This document shows positions 20,254 to 27,999 of a DNA stretch of 32,984 nucleotides, piece after piece (the first letter of the stretch is position 1; each line of letters begins with the position of its first letter). The notes below the pieces were generated by a model, which saw only the letters and a list, made by a program, of their open reading frames with translations, was not told the DNA's origin and made no database searches. The position numbers were made by a program, and so were the translations under genes. This DNA comes from Patescibacteria group bacterium (GTDB lineage: Bacteria; Patescibacteriota; Patescibacteriia; Buchananbacterales; SURF-54), in the NCBI GenBank assembly GCA_018818885.1, contig JAHIRB010000040.1:1-32984 (forward strand), given 5' to 3'.

Positions 20254-22863
20254 ATGACTCCAGATAAATTTACTTATAAAACTCAAGAAGCACTGCAAAA
20301 AGCGTTATCTTTTGCTGTTGAACAAAACCATCAGCAGGTTACTTTGTCCCACCTTCTTTTAGCATTAATAGAACAAAAAGATTCAATAGTTTTATCTGTT
20401 TTGAAAAAACTAGAAGTCGATGTTGATAATCTAAAGGCAATTCTTAAAACTGAGTTAAAAAAACAACCTGTAATTAAACAAGGTGGTGTTGTCCAACAAT
20501 ACGTTTCAGCAGAATTTAATAAAGTAATGGTTAATGCAGAAAAGGAAGCCAAAAAACTAAGTGACGAGTTTGTTTCAACTGAACATATTTTTTTATCAAT
20601 GCTAATTGTTAAAACTCCAATATTTGATTTATTGAAATCATCAGGCGTTGAGTACGAAAAAGTGTTAGATGTTTTAAAAGATGTTCGAGGTTCACATCGA
20701 GTAACAGACCAAGACCCAGAAAGTAAATATGGTGCTTTAGACAAATATAGTATCGATTTAACTGCCTTAGCAAAAGATGGCAAATTAGATCCTGTCATTG
20801 GTAGAGATGCAGAAATCAGACGTGTGATGCAAATTCTTTCACGTCGAACAAAAAATAATCCAGTTTTGATTGGAGAACCTGGTACCGGTAAAACCGCGAT
20901 TGCTGAAGGATTGGCTCAACGTATAGTGGCAGGTGATGTGCCAGAAAGTTTAAAAGATAAAAAATTACTTTCTTTAAGTATGGGTACACTGGTTGCAGGT
21001 TCAAAATTTAGAGGAGAATTCGAAGATAGGATGAAAGCAGTACTTAAAGAAGTAGAAGACTCACATGGTAAGATTCTACTATTTATAGATGAATTACATA
21101 CTGTGGTAGGTGCTGGACAATCAGAAGGTGCAGTAGACGCTGCTAACATGTTAAAACCCGCTCTAGCTAAAGGTATGTTGCATATGATAGGCGCAACAAC
21201 TCTAAAAGAATATCAAAAACATATAGAAAAAGATGCTGCACTAGAAAGACGTTTTCAGTCTGTAATGGTATTAGAACCTTCACAAGAAGATACCATAGCT
21301 ATACTTCGAGGTATTAAAGAAAAATACGAACTACACCATGGCATCAAAATTACTGATTCAGCTATCATTGCAGCAGCCGAACTCTCTCAACGATATATTA
21401 GTGATAGATTTTTACCGGATAAAGCAGTTGATCTTATAGATGAAGCTGCATCAGCTTTACGTATGGAAATAGACAGCATGCCAGATGAGCTTGATGCATT
21501 AAAAAGAAAAATTACACAATTAGAAATTGAAAGACAAGCATTGAAAAAAGAAACAGATGCTGCTTCAAAAAAGAGGCTGAAAGAACAAGAAAAGAATCTA
21601 GCTGATCTTAAAGAGCAAAGCAATCAAATTGAAGTGCATTGGAAATCAGAAAAATATTTAATCAAGCAAGTACAAGATGCATCAAAAGAAATTGAAGAAT
21701 TAAAAATACAGGCAGAAAAATTGGAACGCGAAACAAAACTAGATAAAGTGGCAGAAATAAAATACGGTACTATTCCACAATTAGAAAAGAAAGAGAAACA
21801 AGCTAAAGCGAAACTTGATAAACTACAGTCAGAACATCAAATATTAAAAGAAGAAGTTACAGAAGAAGACATTGCTGCTGTAGTTTCTAGATGGACCGGA
21901 ATTCCGGTATCTAAAATGCTTGAATCAGAATCAAATAAATTAGCTAAAATGGAAGTAGATATAAAACAGCGAATTATTGGGCAAGATGAGGCAATAGTAA
22001 GTATTTCTAATGCTGTAAGACGCTCAAGGGCTGGAATAGCAGAAGAAAATAGACCTATAGGTACTTTTATCTTTTTAGGGCCAACAGGAGTCGGTAAAAC
22101 CGAAACAGCTAAAGCTTTAGCAGAGTTTATGTTTAATAATGAAAACGCATTAATAAGAGTTGATATGTCGGAGTACATGGAAAAACATTCAGTATCCAAA
22201 TTAATTGGTTCACCTCCAGGATATGTTGGTTACGAAGAAGGTGGTCAGCTTTCAGAGAAAATAAGAAGAAAGCCATATTCGGTAATATTGTTTGATGAGA
22301 TAGAAAAAGCGCATCCTGATGTATTTAATATACTTTTACAGATTATGGATGACGGACGTCTTACCGATGCAAAGGGCAGGGTTGTTAATTTTAAAAATAC
22401 TATAGTTATAATGACATCAAACATCGGGGCAGACATAATCAAAGAATATACATTAGGATTTTCAGACGGAGAAAAGCTAGAAACGATAAGCGATAAAGAA
22501 ATGAAAGATAAGATTTTAGAAATGATGCACAAAACATTTAAACCAGAATTTTTAAACCGTTTAGATGAAATGATAATTTTTCATAGCTTGACAAAAGAGA
22601 TGATTGAAAAAATTGTTGATTTACAACTACAATTGGTATCAAAAAGATTAAAAGCAAAAAATATTAAAGTTACATTTAGCAAAAAAGCAAAAGAATTTTT
22701 ATCAGATAAAGGTTATGATCCTGTATATGGTGCAAGACCACTAAAAAGAGTAATTCAGTCTCAAATATTAGATAAATTAGCGTTAGATATAATAGAAGGA
22801 AAAATAAAAGATGGTGCAAATGTTGCTATTGAAGTCAAAGCAAACAAAATTGTAATCAAATAA
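20254..22863 (+). CDS. clpB: ATP-dependent disaggregase ClpB
   Basis: Hexameric AAA+ chaperone that extracts proteins from aggregates with DnaK. At 869 aa it is full length. Clp N-domain repeats lie at about 1-145, AAA-1 has Walker A GEPGTGKT (about 207-214) and [14 protein letters not shown], the coiled-coil middle domain at about 405-535 is the feature separating ClpB from ClpC/ClpA, and AAA-2 has GPTGVGKT (about 608-615) and [14 protein letters not shown]. The C-terminal D2-small domain includes [15 protein letters not shown]. The start ATG has no clear Shine-Dalgarno. Control by heat shock through CIRCE/HrcA is expected from the upstream operator. Confidence 0.97.
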   Translation: MTPDKFTYKTQEALQKALSFAVEQNHQQVTLSHLLLALIEQKDSIVLSVLKKLEVDVDNLKAILKTELKKQPVIKQGGVVQQYVSAEFNKVMVNAEKEAKKLSDEFVSTEHIFLSMLIVKTPIFDLLKSSGVEYEKVLDVLKDVRGSHRVTDQDPESKYGALDKYSIDLTALAKDGKLDPVIGRDAEIRRVMQILSRRTKNNPVLIGEPGTGKTAIAEGLAQRIVAGDVPESLKDKKLLSLSMGTLVAGSKFRGEFEDRMKAVLKEVEDSHGKILLFIDELHTVVGAGQSEGAVDAANMLKPALAKGMLHMIGATTLKEYQKHIEKDAALERRFQSVMVLEPSQEDTIAILRGIKEKYELHHGIKITDSAIIAAAELSQRYISDRFLPDKAVDLIDEAASALRMEIDSMPDELDALKRKITQLEIERQALKKETDAASKKRLKEQEKNLADLKEQSNQIEVHWKSEKYLIKQVQDASKEIEELKIQAEKLERETKLDKVAEIKYGTIPQLEKKEKQAKAKLDKLQSEHQILKEEVTEEDIAAVVSRWTGIPVSKMLESESNKLAKMEVDIKQRIIGQDEAIVSISNAVRRSRAGIAEENRPIGTFIFLGPTGVGKTETAKALAEFMFNNENALIRVDMSEYMEKHSVSKLIGSPPGYVGYEEGGQLSEKIRRKPYSVILFDEIEKAHPDVFNILLQIMDDGRLTDAKGRVVNFKNTIVIMTSNIGADIIKEYTLGFSDGEKLETISDKEMKDKILEMMHKTFKPEFLNRLDEMIIFHSLTKEMIEKIVDLQLQLVSKRLKAKNIKVTFSKKAKEFLSDKGYDPVYGARPLKRVIQSQILDKLALDIIEGKIKDGANVAIEVKANKIVIK

Positions 22864-22872
22864 TATAAAAAC

Positions 22873-22905
22873 AAATCAGCCTTATAATAGGCTGATTTGT
22901 TTTAT
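22873..22905. terminator. Bidirectional terminator between clpB and the acidic micro-gene
   Basis: AAATCAGCC (22873-22881) pairs perfectly with GGCTGATTT (22890-22898). T-rich tracts follow on both strands, serving the convergent clpB (+) and 22924-23067 (-) transcripts. Confidence 0.85.
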
Positions 22906-22923
22906 TTTAGAACGGTTGCTGTT

Positions 22924-23067
22924 TTATTCAGCAGGTGTTTCTTCTGTGGTTTCTACTGCTCCTTCTTCTGTAGTAGCATCTTCTGTAGTTGCTTCGTCAG
23001 CAGCTGGTGCTGCTGCTCCTTCTTCTGTAGTAGAAGCATCTGTTGCTTCGTCATCATGAAAAATCAT
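22924..23067 (-). CDS. 47-aa acidic Thr/Glu/Ala-rich protein
   Basis: This small gene is easily overlooked. The product begins MIFHDDEAT, then has low-complexity repeats of the type DEATTEDATTEEG and ends in TPAE. It is strongly acidic and probably disordered, without a signal peptide. The Shine-Dalgarno GAAAGGA lies about 10 nt before ATG. A perfect consensus promoter (23158-23186) and an attenuator-like leader precede it, and it ends at the bidirectional terminator. A Cys/Phe-rich open frame on the opposite strand (22897-23193) is its shadow. I do not recognise a family. Repeated DNA (GAAGCAAC, ACTACAGAAGAAGGAGCA) underlies the peptide repeats. Confidence 0.7.
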   Translation of the reverse strand: MIFHDDEATDASTTEEGAAAPAADEATTEDATTEEGAVETTEETPAE

Positions 23068-23108
23068 TTGAGATTTTCCTTTCGTGTTCTGACTTTTTTT
23101 AATCTGAT

Positions 23109-23139
23109 AAAAAAAGTTCTGTCTAGCATTAGTCAGAAC
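23109..23139 (-). terminator. Attenuator-like terminator in the leader of the acidic gene
   Basis: On the minus strand GTTCTG and CAGAAC flank a 12-nt loop and are followed by seven T. This lies about 40 nt upstream of the ORF start and within its own leader. The same GTTCTGACT can instead pair over 9 bp with AGTCAGAAC (rc of 23086-23094), and the T7 tract can pair with AAAAAAAGT downstream, giving an antiterminated fold. Confidence 0.55.
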
Positions 23140-23157
23140 TTAATTGTTAACTATTAT

Positions 23158-23186
23158 ATTATATTTTTATTTTCCAAAACTGTCAA
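23158..23186 (-). promoter_or_regulatory. Consensus promoter of the acidic micro-gene
   Basis: On the minus strand TTGACA (23186-23181), a 17-bp spacer and TATAAT (23163-23158) give a perfect sigma70 consensus, the best in the window. The expected start near 23151 gives a leader of about 84 nt. Confidence 0.85.
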
Positions 23187-23270
23187 TAGCTGATGTGGAT
23201 AGACTATTGATAAACAAGAATGATATTTGTTAAGCTTTCATTAAATAATAATTTATCGTAAAATTACATT

Positions 23271-24332
23271 ATGAAAAATAAAAAGGTAGCCATTGCCATG
23301 TCTGGGGGAATAGATTCATCAGTAACAGCAGCTTTGCTTAAAAAGCAAGGTTGTAATTGTATTGGCATTTTTTTGAAGTTTTGGGAAGATACATCAGTAC
23401 CAAAAAAAGTAGAAAACAGATGCTGTTCCGCTGACTCGTTTCAAAAAGCCAAACGTGTTGCAAGCTATTTAGATTTTCCATTATATACTCTAAATTTCAA
23501 AAAAGATTTTAAAAAGCAAATTGTCGATGATTTTTTAAAACAATACAAAATAGGCAATACACCTAACCCCTGTATACGTTGTAATAAATTCATAAAGTTT
23601 GATTTGTTAATTAAGAAAGCTAGATTATTAGGATGTGATTATTTAGCAACTGGTCATTATGTTATCAATGGACAAAGGACAAGGGACAAAGAACAAGTTC
23701 TATATCGCGGTAAAGATAAAAACAAAGATCAAAGTTACTTTTTGTACAACTTAAATCAAAACAAATTAAAACAAATTTTGTTTCCTTTGGGTAGTTATAC
23801 TAAAACTCAAGTAAGATCATTAGCTAAAAAATATAAGTTACCAGTAAGTTGGGACAGAGAATCACAAGAAGTATGTTTTGTACCAGAAAAAAGAATTGAA
23901 AGTTTTCTAAAACGTTACTTAAAACTCAAAACAGGGAATATTGTTACAACAGAAAAAAAAGTAGTTGGTAAACACGATGGTTTGGCTTTATATACATTAG
24001 GACAACGACGAGGTATTAAGGTTGGAGGAATTGGACCCTTATACGTAGTAAAGAAAAATAAAATTAATAATCAGTTGGTTGTTTCAAAAAATATAAATGA
24101 CAAATTACTTTATAAAAATGAATTTAAGTTAAAAAATATTAATTGGGTAAATGAGAAACCAAAAGAGAATAAAATTTATGATTTAGTGATTAGGTATCAA
24201 AGTAAACCAATCAAATGTAAAATCAAAAATCAAAAAATATTACTTATTAAACCTGCCAAACTAATCACACCAGGACAATCTGCCGTAATTTACGAAAAAA
24301 ACAAACTAATTGGTGGCGGAGTGATTTGTTGA
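23271..24332 (+). CDS. mnmA: tRNA-specific 2-thiouridylase MnmA
   Basis: Thiolates U34 of tRNA-Lys, -Glu and -Gln; tRNA-Lys(TTT) and tRNA-Gln(TTG) in this window are expected substrates. At 353 aa it is of normal length. The PP-loop is SGGIDSS (10-16), the first catalytic cysteine is in NPCIRCN (about 100-104), SYFLYNL follows, and the second cysteine is in ESQEVCFVP (about residue 200). The C-terminal beta-barrel ends in PGQSAVIYE. The region at about 23669-23695 has a short GGACAAAG-type repeat in a poorly conserved loop. The start ATG has no Shine-Dalgarno. Confidence 0.95.
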   Translation: MKNKKVAIAMSGGIDSSVTAALLKKQGCNCIGIFLKFWEDTSVPKKVENRCCSADSFQKAKRVASYLDFPLYTLNFKKDFKKQIVDDFLKQYKIGNTPNPCIRCNKFIKFDLLIKKARLLGCDYLATGHYVINGQRTRDKEQVLYRGKDKNKDQSYFLYNLNQNKLKQILFPLGSYTKTQVRSLAKKYKLPVSWDRESQEVCFVPEKRIESFLKRYLKLKTGNIVTTEKKVVGKHDGLALYTLGQRRGIKVGGIGPLYVVKKNKINNQLVVSKNINDKLLYKNEFKLKNINWVNEKPKENKIYDLVIRYQSKPIKCKIKNQKILLIKPAKLITPGQSAVIYEKNKLIGGGVIC

Positions 24333-24334
24333 TC

Positions 24335-24363
24335 TTGCCAATAGCAGAATATTTAGCTATACT
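24335..24363 (+). promoter_or_regulatory. alaS promoter giving a near-leaderless upstream ORF
   Basis: TTGCCA (24335-24340), a 17-bp spacer and TATACT (24358-24363). The expected start near 24370 puts the upstream-ORF ATG (24373) at the very 5' end of the transcript. Confidence 0.65.
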
Positions 24364-24372
24364 ATTTATCAT

Positions 24373-24429
24373 ATGGTCGGTAGTGATCCCGTAAAATTTA
24401 ATATCACTATGGGTTATAGAAAAAAATAA
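24373..24429 (+). CDS. Upstream ORF (18 aa) in the alaS leader, copy A
   Basis: ATG 24373 opens the frame MVGSDPVKFNITMGYRKK, ending at TAA 24427-24429. Its first four codons form the 5' arm of the start-codon-sequestering helix. The M-x-G-S-(E/D) start is shared with the uORFs before rpsK and rpsD. There is no Shine-Dalgarno; initiation would be leaderless from the predicted promoter. Confidence 0.45.
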   Translation: MVGSDPVKFNITMGYRKK

Positions 24430-24483
24430 AGGTATGAATAATAAATTTAATAAGTCCTATTGACGGGACTACTACCGGGTATG
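24373..24483 (+). promoter_or_regulatory. uORF/start-codon helix leader element, copy A (alaS)
   Basis: The 5' arm (24373-24384) can pair with ACTACCGGGTAT (24471-24482, including the AT of the alaS start codon) at 11 of 12 positions counting G-U. A competing local hairpin pairs TAGTGAT (24381-24387) with ATCACTA (24403-24409). Copies with the same 3' arm lie at 27437-27540 and 27943-28049. Confidence 0.65.
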
Positions 24484-26289
24484 AAAGCTGATGAATTGCG
24501 CGAAAAATATTTAAAATTTTTCAAAAGCAAGGGACATGCAATAATTCCTTCTGCTTCTTTAATTCCTGAAAACGATCCAACAGTTTTGTTTACTACCGCT
24601 GGTATGCATCCGTTAGTGCCTTATCTGATGGGAGAAAAACATCCAGGAGGTAAACGTTTAGTTAACTCACAAAAAAGTATCAGGACCACAGATATCGAAG
24701 ATGTTGGAGACCACTGGCATAACACTTTTTTTGAAATGCTTGGAAACTGGTCTTTAGGTGATTATTTTAAAAAAGAAGCTTTGGGGTGGTCCTGGGAATT
24801 TTTAACTGATAAGAAATGGTTAGGGTTAGAGCCACAAAGAATTTATGTAACAGTTTTTGAAGGTGACGAAGATGCACCTAAAGATGAAGAATCAATACAA
24901 ATTTGGAAAGATATTTTTAAAACTGTTGAAATAGATGCGAAAGAAGGAGATAGGATATTTGTTTATCCAAAAGAAGAAAATTGGTGGGGACCTGCAGGAG
25001 TTACTGGCCCATGCGGTCCTGATTCAGAGATGTTTTATGATACATTACGAGAACCTTGTGGAGATAGTTGCGAACCAAAATGTTCTTGTGGTAAGTACGT
25101 CGAAATTTGGAATGACGTATTTATGCAATATAATAAAACTGCAGATGGAAAGTACGAACCATTAAAACAACAAAACGTTGATACTGGTATGGGGTTAGAA
25201 AGAACTACTGCAGTTTTGCAAGGGCATGACAATACATATGAAACAGAATTATTTCAACCGATAATTAAAGAAATTGAAAAAATTACATCAAAAGGGTTCA
25301 AAGATGACAACGAAACTACTAGATTAATGAGTATTGTGGCAGACCACATCAGAGCAGCAGTATTTATCTTGGGAGATGAAAAGGGAATAGTGCCAAGTAA
25401 TCTTGATCAAGGATATATTCTACGACGCCTTATTCGCATCGCTATTAGAAAACTAAAACAATTAGGCACAGAAGAAAATGTCACTGTTCAAATTTCAGAA
25501 AAAGTTATTAATACACTGAAACATATTTATCCTGAAATTGAGCAAAACAAAAAATTTATTTTTGAGCAATTAAAGCTAGAAGAGGAAGCTTTTAGAAAAA
25601 CTTTAACAAGGGGGTTGAAAGAATTTGAAAAAATGTGCGAGGATAAAGTAATAGACGGTAAAGAAGCTTTTATCTTATTTACTACTTATGGTTTTCCATT
25701 TGAAATGACACAAAACCTAGCCTCAGAAAAAGGTGTAGAAATTAAAGTAGAAGAATTTAATGAGGAGTTTAAAAAACACCAAGAACTTTCCAGAACAGCA
25801 TCAGAAGGAAAATTCAAAGGTGGCTTAGCTGATCATTCAGAAACTGCTACAAAATATCATACCGCAACTCATCTTTTACTTGCAGCTTTAAGAAAAGTTT
25901 TAGGAGATCATGTACAACAAAAAGGGTCAAACATAACCGATAAAAGATTACGTTTTGACTTTTCACATACAGAAAAATTAACCGACGAGCAAAAGAAAGA
26001 AGTCGAAAATATTGTTAATGATGCTATCAAAAATGACTATGAAGTAAAATTCGAAGAGATGACATTAGATGAAGCAAAACAAGCTGGTGCAGTTGGTGTT
26101 TTTGAACATAAGTACGGTGAAAAAGTCAAGGTATATACTGTGTTTAATCCGAACACACAAGAAGTTTACTCAAAAGAAGTATGTGGTGGTCCACATATTG
26201 AAAAAACATCAACAATCGGTTATTTTAAGATAAAAAAGGAAGAATCAAGTTCCTCGGGAGTAAGACGAATTAAAGCTGTCTTGTCTTGA
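24481..26289 (+). CDS. alaS: Alanyl-tRNA synthetase, short form
   Basis: Charges tRNA-Ala and clears mischarged Ser/Gly-tRNA. I chose ATG 24481, not the TTG at 24460, because family alignment begins at MKADELREKYLKFFKSKGH and the ATG abuts the conserved leader motif. The 602-aa protein has class II motifs near the N-terminus (FTTAGMHPLVPYLMG, THNTFFEMLGNWSLGDYFKKEA-type region with LGNWS), the tRNA-recognition region, and an editing domain with HTATHLLLAALRK and the metal-binding CGGPH. It ends at SGVRRIKAVLS. The C-terminal oligomerisation/C-Ala domain (about 270 residues in E. coli) is missing, as is usual in Candidate Phyla Radiation bacteria. The stop is TGA. Confidence 0.95.
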   Translation: MKADELREKYLKFFKSKGHAIIPSASLIPENDPTVLFTTAGMHPLVPYLMGEKHPGGKRLVNSQKSIRTTDIEDVGDHWHNTFFEMLGNWSLGDYFKKEALGWSWEFLTDKKWLGLEPQRIYVTVFEGDEDAPKDEESIQIWKDIFKTVEIDAKEGDRIFVYPKEENWWGPAGVTGPCGPDSEMFYDTLREPCGDSCEPKCSCGKYVEIWNDVFMQYNKTADGKYEPLKQQNVDTGMGLERTTAVLQGHDNTYETELFQPIIKEIEKITSKGFKDDNETTRLMSIVADHIRAAVFILGDEKGIVPSNLDQGYILRRLIRIAIRKLKQLGTEENVTVQISEKVINTLKHIYPEIEQNKKFIFEQLKLEEEAFRKTLTRGLKEFEKMCEDKVIDGKEAFILFTTYGFPFEMTQNLASEKGVEIKVEEFNEEFKKHQELSRTASEGKFKGGLADHSETATKYHTATHLLLAALRKVLGDHVQQKGSNITDKRLRFDFSHTEKLTDEQKKEVENIVNDAIKNDYEVKFEEMTLDEAKQAGAVGVFEHKYGEKVKVYTVFNPNTQEVYSKEVCGGPHIEKTSTIGYFKIKKEESSSSGVRRIKAVLS

Positions 26290-26304
26290 TAAAAATGCTA
26301 TTGA

Positions 26305-26334
26305 CCCGCCTACGTCTTTTAGGCTTTGTCGGGC
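26305..26334. repeat. Degenerate REP-like palindrome, possible copy 3
   Basis: Read on the minus strand, CCCGAC and GGCGGG flank AAA and GTA internal-loop positions around a weak inner stem. It resembles the 1924 and 9526 elements but has mismatches in both stems. It lies just after alaS in an otherwise empty gap. Confidence 0.35.
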
Positions 26335-26403
26335 GAGAAATCTAAACTTGTTAGTTTTTGATAATTGTTAGCTATATTGGCAAAGGTCGTGAGGCGATTG
26401 TGC

Positions 26404-26432
26404 TTGACAAAATAATATGAATGAGTTAAAAT
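26404..26432 (+). promoter_or_regulatory. Promoter of the infA-rpsI ribosomal operon
   Basis: TTGACA (26404-26409), a 17-bp spacer and TAAAAT (26427-26432). The leader to infA is about 118 nt and contains a hairpin and an overlapping upstream ORF. Confidence 0.75.
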
Positions 26433-26531
26433 TATTTTTGCTTAATTAACATAAAAATTATAATAAAATATTAAGTATTTTAGCCAAAAAAAGGAGTTTT
26501 TAACTTAAATTCTAGTAAGACCATACTTACT

Positions 26532-26567
26532 ATGAATTTTATTTTACACATACTTTATGGAGGATAA
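26532..26567 (+). CDS. Upstream ORF (11 aa) overlapping the infA start
   Basis: The ATG at 26532 sits directly after a hairpin (AGTAAG 26514-26519 with CTTACT 26526-26531). The frame reads [11 protein letters not shown] and ends at TAA 26565-26567, 11 nt past the infA start and in a different frame. A ribosome finishing it would be placed on the infA start, so termination-reinitiation is possible. Coding status unproven. Confidence 0.35.
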   Translation: MNFILHILYGG

Positions 26568-26805
26568 ACAAAATAAAAATACTAGTGTACCATCAGGCAA
26601 AGACTATCTAGAAATGGATGGTGAGGTAACCGAACTTCTACCAGCTGCAACATTCAAAGTTAAGCTAGAAAACGAGCAAGAAATTTTAGCACATCTTTCT
26701 GGAAAAATGAGAATGTTTAAAATTAGAATATTACCTGGTGACAAAGTAAAATTACAAATTAGCCCATATGATTTAACAAAGGGAAGAATTATATATAGGT
26801 ACTAA
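26557..26805 (+). CDS. infA: Translation initiation factor IF-1
   Basis: IF-1 occupies the ribosomal A site during initiation. The 82-aa protein is a single OB-fold: [34 protein letters not shown], then [27 protein letters not shown]. It carries about 10 extra polar residues at the N-terminus compared with the usual 72 aa. It is first in the ribosomal operon. There is no Shine-Dalgarno in the usual position; a GGAGG occurs just inside the coding region. Confidence 0.96.
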   Translation: MEDKQNKNTSVPSGKDYLEMDGEVTELLPAATFKVKLENEQEILAHLSGKMRMFKIRILPGDKVKLQISPYDLTKGRIIYRY

Positions 26806-26817
26806 TTACAAATAAAT

Positions 26818-26843
26818 TGCAAATATTACAAATTTGTAGTATT
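26818..26843 (+). repeat. Near-perfect inverted repeat between infA and rpmJ
   Basis: CAAATATTACAAA and TTTGTAGTATTTG form 13 pairs including one G-U with no spacer, so about 11 can form as an RNA hairpin. There is no T-run. It may shield the rpmJ start region or stabilise the mRNA. Confidence 0.55.
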
Positions 26844-26869
26844 TGTATAAGATTGGTAATACGTAATTT

Positions 26870-26983
26870 ATGAAAGTACGAGCATCTACAAAAAAAATTT
26901 GCAAAGACTGCAAAATAGTTCGACGTAAAGGTCGGGTTTTTGTAATTTGCAAAAATCCTCGACATAAACAAAGACAAGGCTAA
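26870..26983 (+). CDS. rpmJ: 50S ribosomal protein L36
   Basis: 37-aa zinc-ribbon ribosomal protein at the usual position between infA and rpsM. The sequence starts MKVRAS and has CKDCK and [13 protein letters not shown], matching the C-x2-C...C-x4-H zinc site of the C+ type. It is short enough to be missed by length-limited gene finding. Start ATG 26870, stop TAA 26981-26983. No Shine-Dalgarno is seen. Confidence 0.95.
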   Translation: MKVRASTKKICKDCKIVRRKGRVFVICKNPRHKQRQG

Positions 26984-27034
26984 TATATATAATTTATAAT
27001 TACTAATTTTCAATTTCTAATAATTTAGTCAAAT

Positions 27035-27427
27035 ATGGCAGTAAGAATTTCTGGCACAACTCTACCCAACGAAAAAAGAATCGAAGTTGCTTTAACTTAC
27101 GTTTTTGGTATTGGTAGAGTAACTTCAAATACAATCCTTGATTCCATTAAAATAGATCGCAACAAACGTACCAAGGATTTAACTGAAGAAGAAGTAAAAA
27201 AATTACGTGACGCAATAGAAAAGGAATATAAATTGGAAGGTGAACTTAAAAGAGAGATTTTACTAAATATAAAAAGACTCAAAGAAGTAGGATCTTATCG
27301 TGGTAGTAGACATTCACGAGGTTTACCTGCTCGCGGTCAAAGAACAAAGACAAATTCTAGAACAGTTCGAGGTAATGCAAGAAAAACTATGGGGTCTGGT
27401 AAAAAACCAACAGCTCAAAAAACTTAG
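27035..27427 (+). CDS. rpsM: 30S ribosomal protein S13
   Basis: Head protein of the small subunit contacting tRNA and L5. The 130-aa protein begins [27 protein letters not shown] and ends in the basic tail after [28 protein letters not shown], the S13 signature. There is a normal helix-two-turn-helix core. A 110-nt gap with leader element copy B separates its stop from rpsK. Confidence 0.97.
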   Translation: MAVRISGTTLPNEKRIEVALTYVFGIGRVTSNTILDSIKIDRNKRTKDLTEEEVKKLRDAIEKEYKLEGELKREILLNIKRLKEVGSYRGSRHSRGLPARGQRTKTNSRTVRGNARKTMGSGKKPTAQKT

Positions 27428-27436
27428 AATTTTAAT

Positions 27437-27484
27437 ATGCCCGGCAGTGAAAATTTAATAAACTTTTTCACATCAGGGAATTAA
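27437..27484 (+). CDS. Upstream ORF (15 aa) in the rpsK leader, copy B
   Basis: ATG 27437 lies 9 nt after the rpsM stop. The frame reads MPGSENLINFFTSGN and ends at TAA. The first nine residues equal those of the rpsD uORF, with synonymous third-base differences (GGC/GGT, TTA/TTG, AAC/AAT). Translation could arise by reinitiation after rpsM. Its first four codons form one arm of the helix that covers the rpsK start. Confidence 0.5.
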   Translation: MPGSENLINFFTSGN

Positions 27485-27540
27485 AATAGTTTAAATAATA
27501 AATTAAATACTAACAAATTAAATTTCTACTACCGGGTATG
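27437..27540 (+). promoter_or_regulatory. uORF/start-codon helix leader element, copy B (rpsK)
   Basis: The 5' arm (27437-27448) pairs with ACTACCGGGTAT (27528-27539, including the AT of the rpsK ATG) at 11 of 12 positions. The local hairpin pairs GTGAAAA (27447-27453) with TTTTCAC (27465-27471), followed by CAGGG, which can pair partly with CCCGG of the 5' arm. The gap to rpsM is 110 nt, the same as in copy C. Confidence 0.7.
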
Positions 27541-27936
27541 GCAGAAAAAAAAGAAACAATTAAATCAAAGAGTAAAAAAATTAAAAAGCAGGTCACAACT
27601 GGCTGTGCTTACATTAAGGCTACGTACAATAATACAATTATTACTTTTACTGATCAATCGGGAAACACAATTGCTTGGGCTAGTGCAGGGATGTCTGGAT
27701 TTCGAGGTCCTAAAAAATCAACTCCATACGCTGCTGGTATTATTGTAAAGAATGCTGCTGATAGAGCTAAAGAAAGAGGCTTAAAAGAGGTGGCTGTTTT
27801 TGTAAAAGGTGTTGGATCTGGTAGAGAGGCAGCTATTAGAGCATTAAACATAAATGGTTTAACTTTATTAGGTATTAAGGATGTTACACCAATTCCTCAC
27901 AATGGATGCAGACCTAAAAAACCAAGACGCGTATAA
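27538..27936 (+). CDS. rpsK: 30S ribosomal protein S11
   Basis: Platform protein of the small subunit. The 132-aa protein has a Lys-rich N-terminus, then [42 protein letters not shown] and the C-terminal [20 protein letters not shown], all typical of S11. Start ATG 27538 immediately follows the motif CTACTACCGGGT, with no Shine-Dalgarno, and can be sequestered by the leader helix. Confidence 0.97.
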   Translation: MAEKKETIKSKSKKIKKQVTTGCAYIKATYNNTIITFTDQSGNTIAWASAGMSGFRGPKKSTPYAAGIIVKNAADRAKERGLKEVAVFVKGVGSGREAAIRALNINGLTLLGIKDVTPIPHNGCRPKKPRRV

Positions 27937-27942
27937 AAAATT

Positions 27943-27999
27943 ATGCCCGGTAGTGAAAATTTGATAAATATTTTTTCACCATTCTGGGTAAGTCTATAA
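27943..27999 (+). CDS. Upstream ORF (18 aa) in the rpsD leader, copy C
   Basis: ATG 27943 lies 6 nt after the rpsK stop. The frame reads MPGSENLINIFSPFWVSL and ends at TAA 27997-27999. It shares MPGSENLIN with the rpsK uORF, then diverges. Codons 1-4 are the 5' arm of the helix over the rpsD start codon, and codons 14-16 hold the competing CTGGG arm. Confidence 0.5.
   Translation: MPGSENLINIFSPFWVSL

Noticed and set aside
22897-23193. 98-codon Cys/Phe/Ser-rich plus-strand frame after clpB
   Set aside because: It is the complement of the GAA/GCA/ACA-rich codons of the 47-aa acidic gene on the minus strand and has no Shine-Dalgarno.
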